Positions 17,108-24,651 of a stretch of 42,162 bases of DNA are shown here, one piece after another. Within the stretch, counting starts at the first letter, position 1, and the number at the start of each line of letters is the position of its first letter. The stretch comes from Bacillota bacterium. GTDB lineage: Bacteria > Bacillota > Dethiobacteria > Dethiobacterales > Dethiobacteraceae. The notes under the pieces are model-generated. The model was not told where the DNA came from, made no database searches, and saw only the letters and a list, made by a program, of their open reading frames with translations. The DNA lies in assembly GCA_012523945.1 (NCBI GenBank), contig JAAYSO010000018.1:1-42162 (forward strand), read 5' to 3'. A program made the translations under genes and the position numbers.

Positions 17108-17380
17108 TTGAAAATAGCGCAATTGGAAGCATTTTGCAATGTGGTTGAATATGGTAGCATTTCCAAGGCCGCCCGCAAGGGACACCTTACACAGCCTGCC
17201 GTAAGCATGCAGGTGCGTGATTTAGAATCTCACTTTAAAGTGCAATTATTGGAGCGAAGCAATAAAGGCGTTAAACCCACCCCGGCAGGGATGGTTCTTT
17301 ATGAATATTGCCGGCAAATCATGCTTTTAAAGCAAGATTTAAATAATAAATTAAAAGAGATACAAACAAGTTCCGGTTAA
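17108..17380 (+). CDS. LysR-type DNA-binding domain, standalone
   Basis: The product, about 90 aa, is only the winged-helix domain of a LysR regulator: QLEAFCNVVEYGSISKAARKG, QPAVSMQVRDLES, LLERSNKGVKPTPAG, then the linker helix YEYCRQIMLLKQDLNNKLKEI. The whole effector-binding domain of about 200 aa is absent. The TTG at 17108 gives the canonical MKIAQLE start; the GTG at 17099 is too close to AGGAGG. The stop is followed by a clean terminator with no visible effector-domain remnant, so this may be a genuine mini-regulator rather than decay. It sits upstream of the aldehyde:ferredoxin oxidoreductase gene in the same direction and may regulate it. Confidence 0.82.
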   Translation: MKIAQLEAFCNVVEYGSISKAARKGHLTQPAVSMQVRDLESHFKVQLLERSNKGVKPTPAGMVLYEYCRQIMLLKQDLNNKLKEIQTSSG

Positions 17381-17425
17381 GTTTAATACAATAGCAATAA
17401 GGCCGATAAAACATTTCTTTCCCTT

Positions 17426-17449
17426 AAAAGCCTAATCGTAGGCTTTTTT
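17426..17449 (+). terminator. Terminator of the mini-LysR gene
   Basis: AAAAGCCTA and TAGGCTTTT pair around an ATCG loop, followed by a T-run, 45 bases past the stop. Confidence 0.85.
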
Positions 17450-17452
17450 ATT

Positions 17453-17481
17453 TTGCCAGGAAATTATATCAAGCCTAATAT
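17453..17481 (+). promoter_or_regulatory. Putative promoter of the aldehyde:ferredoxin oxidoreductase operon
   Basis: TTGCCA (17453-17458) and TAATAT (17476-17481) are 17 bases apart. This leaves a leader of about 210 bases before the start at 17696. A second TATAAT at 17609-17614 has no good -35. Confidence 0.45.
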
Positions 17482-17695
17482 GCTACCTTTCTTAGCAAAA
17501 GGGGTTGTTAAAATTTGAGCAAAAAATGACTGCTGCCAAGCAGGTGAAATTAAATTAAAAAAGGATGAAAAGGAATGGTGTAGAACTATTTATCTATATA
17601 TACTGTGATATAATATTCGCAATATTCCTTTTATTTTCTTTGGTAGAGTGTGGTTAATTTTTTGCGGCCTAATTATTATATAGGAGGTAGGGAAA
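17482..17695. other. Untranslated leader of the AOR operon
   Basis: Part of the 315-base gap between the mini-LysR gene and the AOR gene. It is AT-rich and carries no convincing gene. A short CTGCTGCC/AAGCAGG repeat near 17530 is visible, but I could not fit it to the Moco/Wco riboswitch. The ribosome site TAGGAGG lies at about 17681-17687, before the ATG. Confidence 0.4.
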
Positions 17696-19552
17696 ATGTT
17701 AGCCGGTTATACAGGTAAAATCTTATTTGTTAATTTAACGGAAATGTCTGTTACTGTACAGGATTTAGATGAAGATTTGGCACGTAACTTTATTGGCGGT
17801 TATGGTATAGGTGCGAAAATTTTGTATGAGATGATGCCGGTAGGAGCTGATCCTTTAGGCCCGGAAAATATTTTAGGTTTTATTACCGGCCCTTGTACCG
17901 GGACAAGAGCTTTTTTTGGCGCCCGTTATACTTTAGTGCATAAGTCTCCTGTTACCGGGGGCTGGAATGATGCCAATTCCGGTGGTTACTTCGGTCCGGA
18001 ACTAAAAAAAGCAGGTTTCGATGCCGTTTTTATTTCAGGTAAAGCTGAAAAACCTGTTTACTTACTTATTATGGATGGTAAAGTTCAGATTAAAGAGGCC
18101 ACGCATTTGTGGGGTAAAGATACAAAAGAAACCTGGGAATTGTTGAAAACAGAACTAAACTTGCCAAAACTCCGTGTCGTAGCCATTGGCCCCGCCGGGG
18201 AAAAACTTTCCCTGATGTCCTGTCCCATTAATGACGGCCACCGGGCACCGGGCCGTGGTGGCGGCGGTGCAGTGATGGGTTCAAAAAACTTAAAAGCCAT
18301 TGCTGTATACGGAACCGGAAAAATTACCATGGCTGATCCCGAGAAAGTTACGGAGATTAATAAACAGATTGCCGCTAATATTAAGAAAAATCCCGGTGCA
18401 CAAGCTTTCGGTACTTTAGGTACAGGTTCGGGTACAGCCGTATCTGCCCTCAACGGTGATTCCCCGGTAAAAAACTGGGCGGGGGTAGGTATTATTGATT
18501 ATGGTGAAGAAGCGGCGGAAAAATTAGGTGCAGCAAGTTTAGACGTCCATAAGGTGAAAAAATATGCTTGTTTTAACTGCCCGCTGGGTTGCGGCGCAGA
18601 ATACAAGGTAAAAAGCGGGCGCTGGCCCTTGGAGGCCACAGAACGGCCTGAATATGAAACTTCCTGCTCCTTTGGTGCCCTGTTGCTTAATTCCGAGGCA
18701 GATGCTGTGCTCATGTGTAATGAAATTTGCAATCGTTACGGGCTTGATACCATTTCTACAGGGGCAACCATAGCCTGGGCTATGGAATGCTACAGTAAAG
18801 GCATTCTTGCCCGGGAAGAACTGGACGGTATAGATTTAACCTGGGGTAACGGTGAGGCCATTGTGGCGATAACACAAAAAATCGCCGATCAGGAAGGTTG
18901 CGGCGCAGTTTTGGCCCATGGTTCAGCTTATGCCGCCAAAGTGTGGGGCAAAGGAGAAGAATTTTTACAAACTGCCAGTGGTATTGAGTTGCCCATGCAC
19001 GATCCCCGTCTTGGCCCTGGTCTTGCCCGTACCTATCAATATGATCCTACCCCGGGCCGGCATGTCAAGGGGGGTATCGGGCTGGCACAAGCATTTGGTG
19101 CCTTTCCTGATAAGTATAACTATAGTAATACAGGTCCCATGGATGTTGCCGCCACCGCCTCGCAGGAGGTGGAAAACTGCGCAGGGTTCTGTACGTTTAT
19201 GATGAACGGCGGCGTCATGGATGCCAAAGAACAATATCTTGCCGCTGTCACAGGGATGCCTTTCTCTCAGGAGGAAACTTTAAAAACAGGAAAGCGGATT
19301 TTAAATATGCGCCATGCTTTTAATTTGCGCGAGGGCTTCAAACCGTCTGATTTTACAATCTCACTGCGAGCAGTGGGTAAACCTCCTTTGACGGCAGGTC
19401 CTTTAAAGGATGTTGAAATAGATGTGGAGCAACTTGCCGAAAACTTTTTCACCCATATGGACTGGGATACGGAAACAGGCAAACCCTCCCTGGAGTCTCT
19501 ACAAGAACTGGGAGGGCTGGAGGAAGTTATACGTGATCTTTACGGCAAATAG
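17696..19552 (+). CDS. Tungsten-dependent aldehyde:ferredoxin oxidoreductase
   Basis: A 618-aa enzyme of the AOR family. It oxidises an aldehyde to its acid (or, in reverse, reduces an acid) with ferredoxin, using a bis-pterin tungsten or molybdenum cofactor and one [4Fe-4S] cluster. The N-terminus is typical (GYTGKILFVNLTE, FIGGYGIGAKIL), followed by GARYTLVHKSPVTGGWNDANSGG and GRGGGGAVMGSKNLKAI for pterin binding. Cluster ligands are Cys292, Cys295 and Cys299 (CFNCPLGC), plus a late Cys in NCAGFC (495 or 499). These positions agree with the Pyrococcus enzyme (288, 291, 295, 494). The start follows TAGGAGG. A MoaD-like gene follows by 36 bases. The exact aldehyde is not known. Confidence 0.94.
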   Translation: MLAGYTGKILFVNLTEMSVTVQDLDEDLARNFIGGYGIGAKILYEMMPVGADPLGPENILGFITGPCTGTRAFFGARYTLVHKSPVTGGWNDANSGGYFGPELKKAGFDAVFISGKAEKPVYLLIMDGKVQIKEATHLWGKDTKETWELLKTELNLPKLRVVAIGPAGEKLSLMSCPINDGHRAPGRGGGGAVMGSKNLKAIAVYGTGKITMADPEKVTEINKQIAANIKKNPGAQAFGTLGTGSGTAVSALNGDSPVKNWAGVGIIDYGEEAAEKLGAASLDVHKVKKYACFNCPLGCGAEYKVKSGRWPLEATERPEYETSCSFGALLLNSEADAVLMCNEICNRYGLDTISTGATIAWAMECYSKGILAREELDGIDLTWGNGEAIVAITQKIADQEGCGAVLAHGSAYAAKVWGKGEEFLQTASGIELPMHDPRLGPGLARTYQYDPTPGRHVKGGIGLAQAFGAFPDKYNYSNTGPMDVAATASQEVENCAGFCTFMMNGGVMDAKEQYLAAVTGMPFSQEETLKTGKRILNMRHAFNLREGFKPSDFTISLRAVGKPPLTAGPLKDVEIDVEQLAENFFTHMDWDTETGKPSLESLQELGGLEEVIRDLYGK

Positions 19553-19588
19553 AAAATAAAGCCGGCTTCCCGCTTGAGGGGTGAGAAA

Positions 19589-19837
19589 ATGCTGATTAAA
19601 GTAAAACCGCTAGGTGTTGCTAAAGCTTACTTGAAAAAAGATCTTGAAACTGTGGAATTGCCGGAAGGAGCAAAGATTAAAGATTTACTGGATTCAATTA
19701 TCATTACAGCTGACAATGCAGATTTAAGTCTTCTGGATGTGGCAACTTTTTTGGTGAATAAAGAGCCTGCACAGCGCGAGACCGGCTTGCAAGACGGAGA
19801 TGAAGTAATTATAATGCTGCGCCTTGTGGGCGGTTAA
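19589..19837 (+). CDS. MoaD/ThiS-like sulfur-carrier protein
   Basis: An 82-aa beta-grasp protein ending in the diagnostic Gly-Gly (MLRLVGG), which is adenylated and thiocarboxylated to carry sulfur. The segments VELPEGAKIKDLLDSI and GLQDGDEVIIMLRLVGG fit the MoaD/ThiS fold. The ATG at 19589 is chosen because GAGGGGTGAG precedes it; an in-frame TTG at 19574 lies before that ribosome site. Its place directly behind the AOR gene argues for a MoaD-like role in supplying sulfur for the dithiolene pterin of that enzyme. No matching MoaE or E1-like partner is in the window. Confidence 0.88.
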   Translation: MLIKVKPLGVAKAYLKKDLETVELPEGAKIKDLLDSIIITADNADLSLLDVATFLVNKEPAQRETGLQDGDEVIIMLRLVGG

Positions 19838-19886
19838 GAAGTTTGCTTGTGTGTGCAGAGAATTTAACTATTTAAAAAAATACATT

Positions 19887-19919
19887 GGAGGTGAAACTAA
19901 GCCTTAGGCTTAGGTAAAG
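19887..19919 (+). promoter_or_regulatory. Ribosome site with a hairpin in the spacer
   Basis: GGAGGTG (19887-19893) lies 26 bases before the ATG at 19920, too far for normal use. Between them CTAAGCC and GGCTTAG form a perfect 7-bp stem with a TTA loop (19897-19913). If folded, the effective spacing drops to about 9 bases. An alternative, weaker site is AGG at 19912-19914. Confidence 0.5.
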
Positions 19920-20636
19920 ATGCAAATAGCACCAGGGCTTAAGATGTTAGAGGTATCTGCACCCGGTGAGGGTATGGTATTTCACCCGGTTTTAATCTGG
20001 GATGATCAAGATGTAATTTTAATTGATGCAGGCTTACCCCCCATGGCAACTGCTGTTAAAGAAGCTATAGCAGGAAGCGGGGTGCCTTTTGAAAGATTGA
20101 ATAAAGTTATTATTACCCACCATGATATTGATCATCTCGGGGGATTGCCCGGTATCCTGTCTGCGGCACAACAAAAAATTACCGTGCTGGCCCATGAGGA
20201 AGAAAAACCTTTTATTGAGGGAAAGAAGCATTTATTAGCAAAAATAGAAAAGACAATTGCAAATCTGCCGCCTGAAGAGCAGGAGGAAAACAGAAATAAC
20301 TACCGCAATCGGGAAACTGTAGAAGTTGACGTTGCCCTTTCTGACGGCCAGCAGTTACCTTACTGCGGGGGCATTACCGTGATTCATACACCGGGACATA
20401 CTCCGGGCCATTTATGTTTGTATTTGACAGCGACAAAAACATTAATTACCGGAGACGCCCTTAACAGCAATCAGGGCAAATTAATGGGCCCCATTCCCAT
20501 GTTTACTGTAGATCAAAAACAAGCTATGGCTTCATTGCGCAAACTGCTTTCCTTTGAGATTGACAGGGTCATTTGCTACCACGGCGGCCTTGTGCAGGGA
20601 GATATTCAGGAGCAAATTAAAAAGCTAATTGGTTAA
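19920..20636 (+). CDS. Metallo-beta-lactamase-fold hydrolase
   Basis: A 238-aa protein of the MBL superfamily with the full set of metal-binding motifs: THHDIDHLGG (His-x-His-like plus Asp-His), HTPGHTPGHLCLY, TGDAL, and a last His in CYHGG. It should bind two metal ions (usually zinc) and hydrolyse an ester or thioester, as in the glyoxalase II-like branch. The substrate cannot be told. It follows the MoaD-like gene by 82 bases in the same direction and may be in the AOR transcript. Its ribosome site has an unusual hairpin spacer. It ends convergent with a membrane-protein gene only 24 bases away. Confidence 0.9.
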   Translation: MQIAPGLKMLEVSAPGEGMVFHPVLIWDDQDVILIDAGLPPMATAVKEAIAGSGVPFERLNKVIITHHDIDHLGGLPGILSAAQQKITVLAHEEEKPFIEGKKHLLAKIEKTIANLPPEEQEENRNNYRNRETVEVDVALSDGQQLPYCGGITVIHTPGHTPGHLCLYLTATKTLITGDALNSNQGKLMGPIPMFTVDQKQAMASLRKLLSFEIDRVICYHGGLVQGDIQEQIKKLIG

Positions 20637-20660
20637 TACAACCGGGAAAAAGGCAAAATC

Positions 20661-21218
20661 TTATCTTAATTTTTCCGGCTTGACGGCTTTTTTAAAACGC
20701 ACTCTTGCCGGCAGGGATTTCTTGATGCTAAAAGTATGTTTTGACTGCGACTCTTGTTCTTTTTCTTCCCCAAAGTTTGCCGTCAAGAGTTGCGTAAAAA
20801 AAGCTAAAGCCAGGCCGAATATGAAGTGGGCGGCAAATGTTACCAAGAGGCCGGTAGGTGTAGGAGGGATTTTCCCCTGCACTAAAAGTCCCTGCACAAT
20901 GACAAAAAAGTTAATCCAGACAAACATGCCAAAGCCGATACCTTTAAGGTAGAGGCTTTCTTTGCCCGTCAGGTAGATCAGGTAGATAAAGACAGATCCT
21001 AAAAGAGATGTGACGACAATGTCCGCTAAAGCACCTACCAACAAGCCCAGGGGTGAGAAAATATCCGCACGTGATAAAACTGTACCGGCAACAATTTGCC
21101 AGAAAACTGCATCAGTAAAGTTTAACTTAAAGCAAAGGTAATTGAAAGCTAATTTAACGGCGTCAGCCAATATGCCCACAGCAAGTCCGATGACGACCCG
21201 GTCTTTTAGCATAAGCAT
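20661..21218 (-). CDS. Conserved membrane protein of unknown function
   Basis: A 185-aa protein with about four membrane helices. It opens with a short hydrophilic start (KDRVVIGLAVGILADAVKLAFNYLCF), has a polar loop RADIFSPLGLLVGALADIVV, and ends in a basic cytoplasmic tail (KKSLPARVRFKKAVKPEK). It resembles a hypothetical membrane family common in Clostridia, but I cannot give it a function. Two ATGs (21218 and 21212) are possible starts; AAGGTG is upstream and favours the second by spacing. It is divergent from the carboxypeptidase gene and convergent with the MBL gene. A weak CCGG/CCGG hairpin with A and T runs lies at the junction near 20645-20685. Confidence 0.75.
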   Translation of the reverse strand: MLMLKDRVVIGLAVGILADAVKLAFNYLCFKLNFTDAVFWQIVAGTVLSRADIFSPLGLLVGALADIVVTSLLGSVFIYLIYLTGKESLYLKGIGFGMFVWINFFVIVQGLLVQGKIPPTPTGLLVTFAAHFIFGLALAFFTQLLTANFGEEKEQESQSKHTFSIKKSLPARVRFKKAVKPEKLR

Positions 21219-21339
21219 TCACACCTTTCATGGATGCTAGATCTATTTTGCCTCAAAAAAACAAATTTATGAAAAGGACGGAGATGCTTAGAAGACCGGT
21301 GTTACTTGCAGTAAATAATTAAATAAATGAGGATTAAAC

Positions 21340-22626
21340 ATGTCAGAAAAAGATGCCAGTCGGTTTACTTGTATTTTATTAATCATGATTCTTTTGCTGA
21401 ATGCGGAAATTGCTCTTTCTAAAGAAGAAACGATCCCAAATCTATCTTCAGATGCGGCTGTCTTGATGGATGCAAAAACCGGACAAATTCTTTTTGCAAA
21501 GAATATGCAGAAAAGAAAGCACCCGGCTTCCATCACAAAAATTATGACTGCCCTCCTGGCTCTTGAAAGGGGCAGTTTGGATGATACCGTGGAATTAAGC
21601 CATGAGGCAGTATTCTCCCTTGAGCGCAATTCATCCCATATTGCATTGGATGAAGGAGAGAGAATTACGCTGCAGCAGGCGCTGTATGCACTGGCGGTAG
21701 CCTCCGCCAATGATGCTGCCAATGGCATTGCAGAGTATCTTGGTGGAGATTGTACACAGTTTGCCAAACTAATGAATCAACGAGCCCGGGAATTGGGTGC
21801 TCTGAACACGAATTTTATTAACGCCCACGGTCTTCCAGATGAAAACCACTATACAACTGCCTATGATATGGCACAAATAATGCAGCATGCCATCAAAAGT
21901 CCGCTTTTTTGCCGCATTTTTACCACCACACGTTATGAAATGCCGCCTACTAATAAGCAACAGGAAATAAGATATTTAAACAATGGAAACCCTTTACTAA
22001 AGGGAAAATCTGCCTATGAGGGGATTGTTGCCACAAAAAAAGGGTGGACTGTAGACTCCAATCATACTCTGGTAGCTGCTGCCCAAAAGGGAGAGCGGCT
22101 ACTAATTGTGGTAGTTTTGGATAACCCCAGTGTTAAAGATCTTTGTACAGACGTCACTACATTGCTTGATTATGGCTTCAATCATTTCCGGAAAGTAGCT
22201 TTTCCCGTCACTGACGAGATGATTGCTAAAGTATGGCAAAAAGACTTAAATATATATACAATCAGCCCGGAGGAAAGTGTAACTCGACTTTTATATCATG
22301 AATTTACTGCTGAAGATGTAAGGCAAAGTCTTTCCCTAGAGGAACAGACAGGTGAGGAAAAGGCTGTATTAAAACTGACGCTCGATCTTCGGCATGATAG
22401 TCCTTTTATGTACGGGAACCTCGGTGCAGAACTGTTTACACTGGATTTGCGACCGGACTTGTCCGGGGCTGACAAGCAGCCTTCAGTTCTAAAAATTTTG
22501 ATCCGCCGCATCCTCTTGGGGGTAGTGTTAATTGTATGTTTGCTCCGTTTGCGTCTATTTATTAAACGCCGCCGCCGCAGAATGGCGGCAAGGGCCAGAG
22601 CCCATCGTTATCAGTATAGAATTTAA
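21340..22626 (+). CDS. D-alanyl-D-alanine carboxypeptidase (DacF-like, S11)
   Basis: A 428-aa low-molecular-mass penicillin-binding protein that should trim the terminal D-Ala of peptidoglycan stem peptides outside the membrane. An N-terminal hydrophobic segment (CILLIMILLLNAEIALS) is a signal peptide or anchor. Active-site motifs are Ser64-I-T-Lys67 and Ser122-A-Asn124. The third motif, normally K-T-G, reads Lys233-Lys-Gly (ATKKGWT), an unusual change. The C-terminus has a second membrane helix (ILLGVVLIVCLLRLRLF) followed by a very basic tail (KRRRRRMAARARAHRYQYR). The ribosome site is GAGG, 8 nt before the ATG. It is transcribed alone. Confidence 0.9.
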   Translation: MSEKDASRFTCILLIMILLLNAEIALSKEETIPNLSSDAAVLMDAKTGQILFAKNMQKRKHPASITKIMTALLALERGSLDDTVELSHEAVFSLERNSSHIALDEGERITLQQALYALAVASANDAANGIAEYLGGDCTQFAKLMNQRARELGALNTNFINAHGLPDENHYTTAYDMAQIMQHAIKSPLFCRIFTTTRYEMPPTNKQQEIRYLNNGNPLLKGKSAYEGIVATKKGWTVDSNHTLVAAAQKGERLLIVVVLDNPSVKDLCTDVTTLLDYGFNHFRKVAFPVTDEMIAKVWQKDLNIYTISPEESVTRLLYHEFTAEDVRQSLSLEEQTGEEKAVLKLTLDLRHDSPFMYGNLGAELFTLDLRPDLSGADKQPSVLKILIRRILLGVVLIVCLLRLRLFIKRRRRRMAARARAHRYQYRI

Positions 22627-22696
22627 TGACTGCTTATTTAGCCCAAAATTTCAAGCTACACCATTCTTTAAATAGCAGCTGCAGGGGCAAAAGGTA

Positions 22697-22728
22697 AAAA
22701 AGTCCGGAAGCAGGAGCTTCCGGACTAA
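22697..22728 (-). terminator. Terminator of the GPH symporter gene
   Basis: AGTCCGGAAGC and GCTTCCGGACT form a perfect stem with an AGGA loop. The leftward strand continues in a T-run, so it serves the minus-strand gene, starting 10 bases past its stop. It may also block readthrough from the convergent carboxypeptidase gene. Confidence 0.85.
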
Positions 22729-22737
22729 AATACTGTA

Positions 22738-24060
22738 TTAAGTTTCACTTAAGTCTTGAATGCGATCAGGTAAAGGATAGAATTTTATGGCCAATATTGC
22801 AGCCAAGGCGAAAAACGCCGGTATTAAAGTGGAAAAAGAGATAATTCCGTCTATAATTCGGGTAGTAGCGGCGATATTAGGGTCATAACCGATTAAAGCC
22901 AGACTATAGCCGGCAATGGCACCGGATAAAGCCACTGAAATTTTAATAGGCAAAGAGCTTAAAGACATAATAACGCCTTTGGCATCTTTTTTTGTTTTCC
23001 GCTGTGCATATTCAGCTACATCGGCAAAAAAAGCGGCGGATAGATTCATGACAATGGCATGCCCAACGGCAGCGACGGCAGCAAAGGTGATAAAAAGGAT
23101 GGTATTGCGGGCAAAAATCCGGGCAGGAATTAAAGCCAGGAAATTTATGCTCATACCAATATACCAGGATTGCTTTTTACTTACTTTTCGTGTTACCAGT
23201 TGGCCCAGAGCCGAACCCAAAAAAGTTGCAATACTGCTGCAAGTAAAAAACACAGCAATTAAAGCTTGATTTTGCGCCACATATTTAAAATAATAGACTG
23301 CAAAGTTTCCGATGACAATATTGGCAGTCCAGCGCAAAATTTCCGCTACAATTAAAATAAATAGCGGCCTGTTTGTGACTACCTGCAAAGCCATATCTTT
23401 AAGGGAAACCCCTGAAGCCGCGTCGGTAGCCTTTCCTGAATCATAAGGTTGTGCAACTTGTGCCACCAGCCAATAGCCCAGCATTTGCAGGATGGCAAAG
23501 AGGAGAACTGTTAAAAAGATGCCGCGTCCTTCATTGTTGCCTCCTAACAGGACAATGAGGGAAGGAGCCACTAGCCCGAAAATTAACTGACCTGCCGACA
23601 TGGCTTGCGCTCTTCTGCTTGAAAGCAGGATGCGGTCTTCCGGTGTTTGGGCAATGACCGGAATTAAGGCATACTGGGAAGCTTCAGCCAAGTTAACAGT
23701 TAAGTGTGCCAAAACATACATACTCCCTAAAAAGAAAGAAAGTGCCGCCGGCTTAAGGTTGGGCCCTGTGAACATGAGGGCAATAAAAAAGGCCGTAAAT
23801 GGTGGTGCTGCCCATAGCCAGGTACTATATTTACCCCATTTCTGGTGTGCCATTTCCACAATACCGCCGGCTACGGGGACAGCAATAGCATCTATAATCC
23901 TGGCCACCAGTAGAATTGTACCCACTGTTGCAGCACTGATGGTAAGAATGTCAGTTAAAAAATAATTGTAATAGTTCCCGACAAAGTTCATCATTAAGAA
24001 AAAACCAATGGGCCCAATGCAAAATTTATTAATAGTACTGTGCTTAAGTTTTTGTGCCAC
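22738..24060 (-). CDS. GPH-family (MelB-like) sugar:cation symporter
   Basis: A 440-aa major facilitator protein with about twelve membrane helices. The N-terminal motif VARIIDAIAVPVAGGIVE and later LTVNLAEASQYALIPVIAQTPEDRILLSSRRAQAMSAG match the glycoside-pentoside-hexuronide:cation symporters. Uptake of a sugar or sugar acid with Na+ or H+ is likely; the substrate is unknown. The start is a GTG at 24060 behind GGAGG (9 nt). A PadR-type regulator is divergently transcribed 188 bases away and may control it. The two glycosidase-like genes at 32398-35830 could act on related substrates, but they are not linked. Confidence 0.87.
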   Translation of the reverse strand: MAQKLKHSTINKFCIGPIGFFLMMNFVGNYYNYFLTDILTISAATVGTILLVARIIDAIAVPVAGGIVEMAHQKWGKYSTWLWAAPPFTAFFIALMFTGPNLKPAALSFFLGSMYVLAHLTVNLAEASQYALIPVIAQTPEDRILLSSRRAQAMSAGQLIFGLVAPSLIVLLGGNNEGRGIFLTVLLFAILQMLGYWLVAQVAQPYDSGKATDAASGVSLKDMALQVVTNRPLFILIVAEILRWTANIVIGNFAVYYFKYVAQNQALIAVFFTCSSIATFLGSALGQLVTRKVSKKQSWYIGMSINFLALIPARIFARNTILFITFAAVAAVGHAIVMNLSAAFFADVAEYAQRKTKKDAKGVIMSLSSLPIKISVALSGAIAGYSLALIGYDPNIAATTRIIDGIISFSTLIPAFFALAAILAIKFYPLPDRIQDLSET

Positions 24061-24170
24061 CGGCAGAAACCTCCATCCAGATTCTTTTGTGAACCAGTTT
24101 AAAGCAATAACATAATTTTAGCCTGACGGGAGGATGTCTGTCAATGGTGAGGTATGCTTTGTGCGGCCGG

Positions 24171-24197
24171 TAATATTTTTATTAGTTTGAAATATTA
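24171..24197. promoter_or_regulatory. Candidate PadR operator
   Basis: TAATATTT (24171-24178) and AAATATTA (24190-24197) form a perfect 8-bp inverted repeat with an 11-base spacer. It lies in the gap between the divergent transporter and padR-like genes, where an autoregulating PadR protein would be expected to bind. Confidence 0.4.
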
Positions 24198-24248
24198 GTT
24201 ATACTATGTTAAACGATATATTGCAGCAATGAATAAGTGGGTGAGAAA

Positions 24249-24581
24249 ATGCCGCCAGCGAAAAATGAACCCATGACAGAGGCCATGTATTATGTACTGT
24301 TGGCATTGCTTAACCCTTTGCATGGGTATGGAATTATGAAAAAATGCAAAGAAATATCGCAGCAGCGAATCTCCCTTAGTCCCGGCACCCTCTATGGAGT
24401 GCTTAAACGCTTGCAAGAAGAAAAGTATATTGAATTAGTAAAGCAAAAAGGTAGGCGTAAGACATATCGTCTGACAGCCAAGGGATTTGATGCTTTAAAC
24501 CGTGAGTATGAGCGTTTGTTTGCCATGGTTGAAGACGGCAATAAGCTATTGCGAACAGTTTTAGGTGAGCCGGAAGAATGA
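24249..24581 (+). CDS. PadR-family transcriptional regulator
   Basis: A 110-aa winged-helix protein: TEAMYYVLLALLNPLHGYGIMKKC, then SPGTLYGVLKRLQEEKYIELV, the wing KGRRKTYRLTAKG and a C-terminal dimer helix. These are hallmarks of PadR subfamily-2 regulators, which usually repress transporter or efflux genes. The ATG at 24249 follows GGGTGAG; a GTG at 24237 lies before that site. There is no membrane-protein partner (DUF1700 type) downstream. The divergent GPH symporter is the natural target. Confidence 0.9.
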   Translation: MPPAKNEPMTEAMYYVLLALLNPLHGYGIMKKCKEISQQRISLSPGTLYGVLKRLQEEKYIELVKQKGRRKTYRLTAKGFDALNREYERLFAMVEDGNKLLRTVLGEPEE

Positions 24582-24597
24582 TAAATAGATAAAAAGT

Positions 24598-24630
24598 GAA
24601 AAAAATAACTCCACCGGACAACGCGGTGGA
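24598..24630 (-). terminator. Terminator of the two-domain lipoprotein gene
   Basis: CTCCACCG and CGGTGGAG pair around GACAACG. The leftward strand runs into TTATTTTTTT. It also lies just downstream of the padR-like gene and may serve both. Confidence 0.82.
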
Positions 24631-24651
24631 GCTATTTGTCTCTATTTAGCC

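Noticed and set aside
17108-17380. LysR pseudogene
   Set aside because: There is no frameshift or leftover effector sequence, and a clean terminator follows, so a complete small gene is more likely.
17482-17695. Molybdenum/tungsten cofactor riboswitch before the AOR gene
   Set aside because: The place is right, but I could not match the conserved stems or the tetraloop-receptor pieces; only a short CTGCTGCC/AAGCAGG repeat is visible.
19891-19917. Eight-codon leader peptide (GTG to TAA) before the MBL gene
   Set aside because: Its start would overlap the ribosome site and the peptide has no regulatory codon bias; a hairpin spacer explains the region better.
20629-20952. Open reading frame of 107 codons on the plus strand
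   Set aside because: It is antisense to the membrane-protein gene; the leftward reading has proper membrane helices and a ribosome site.
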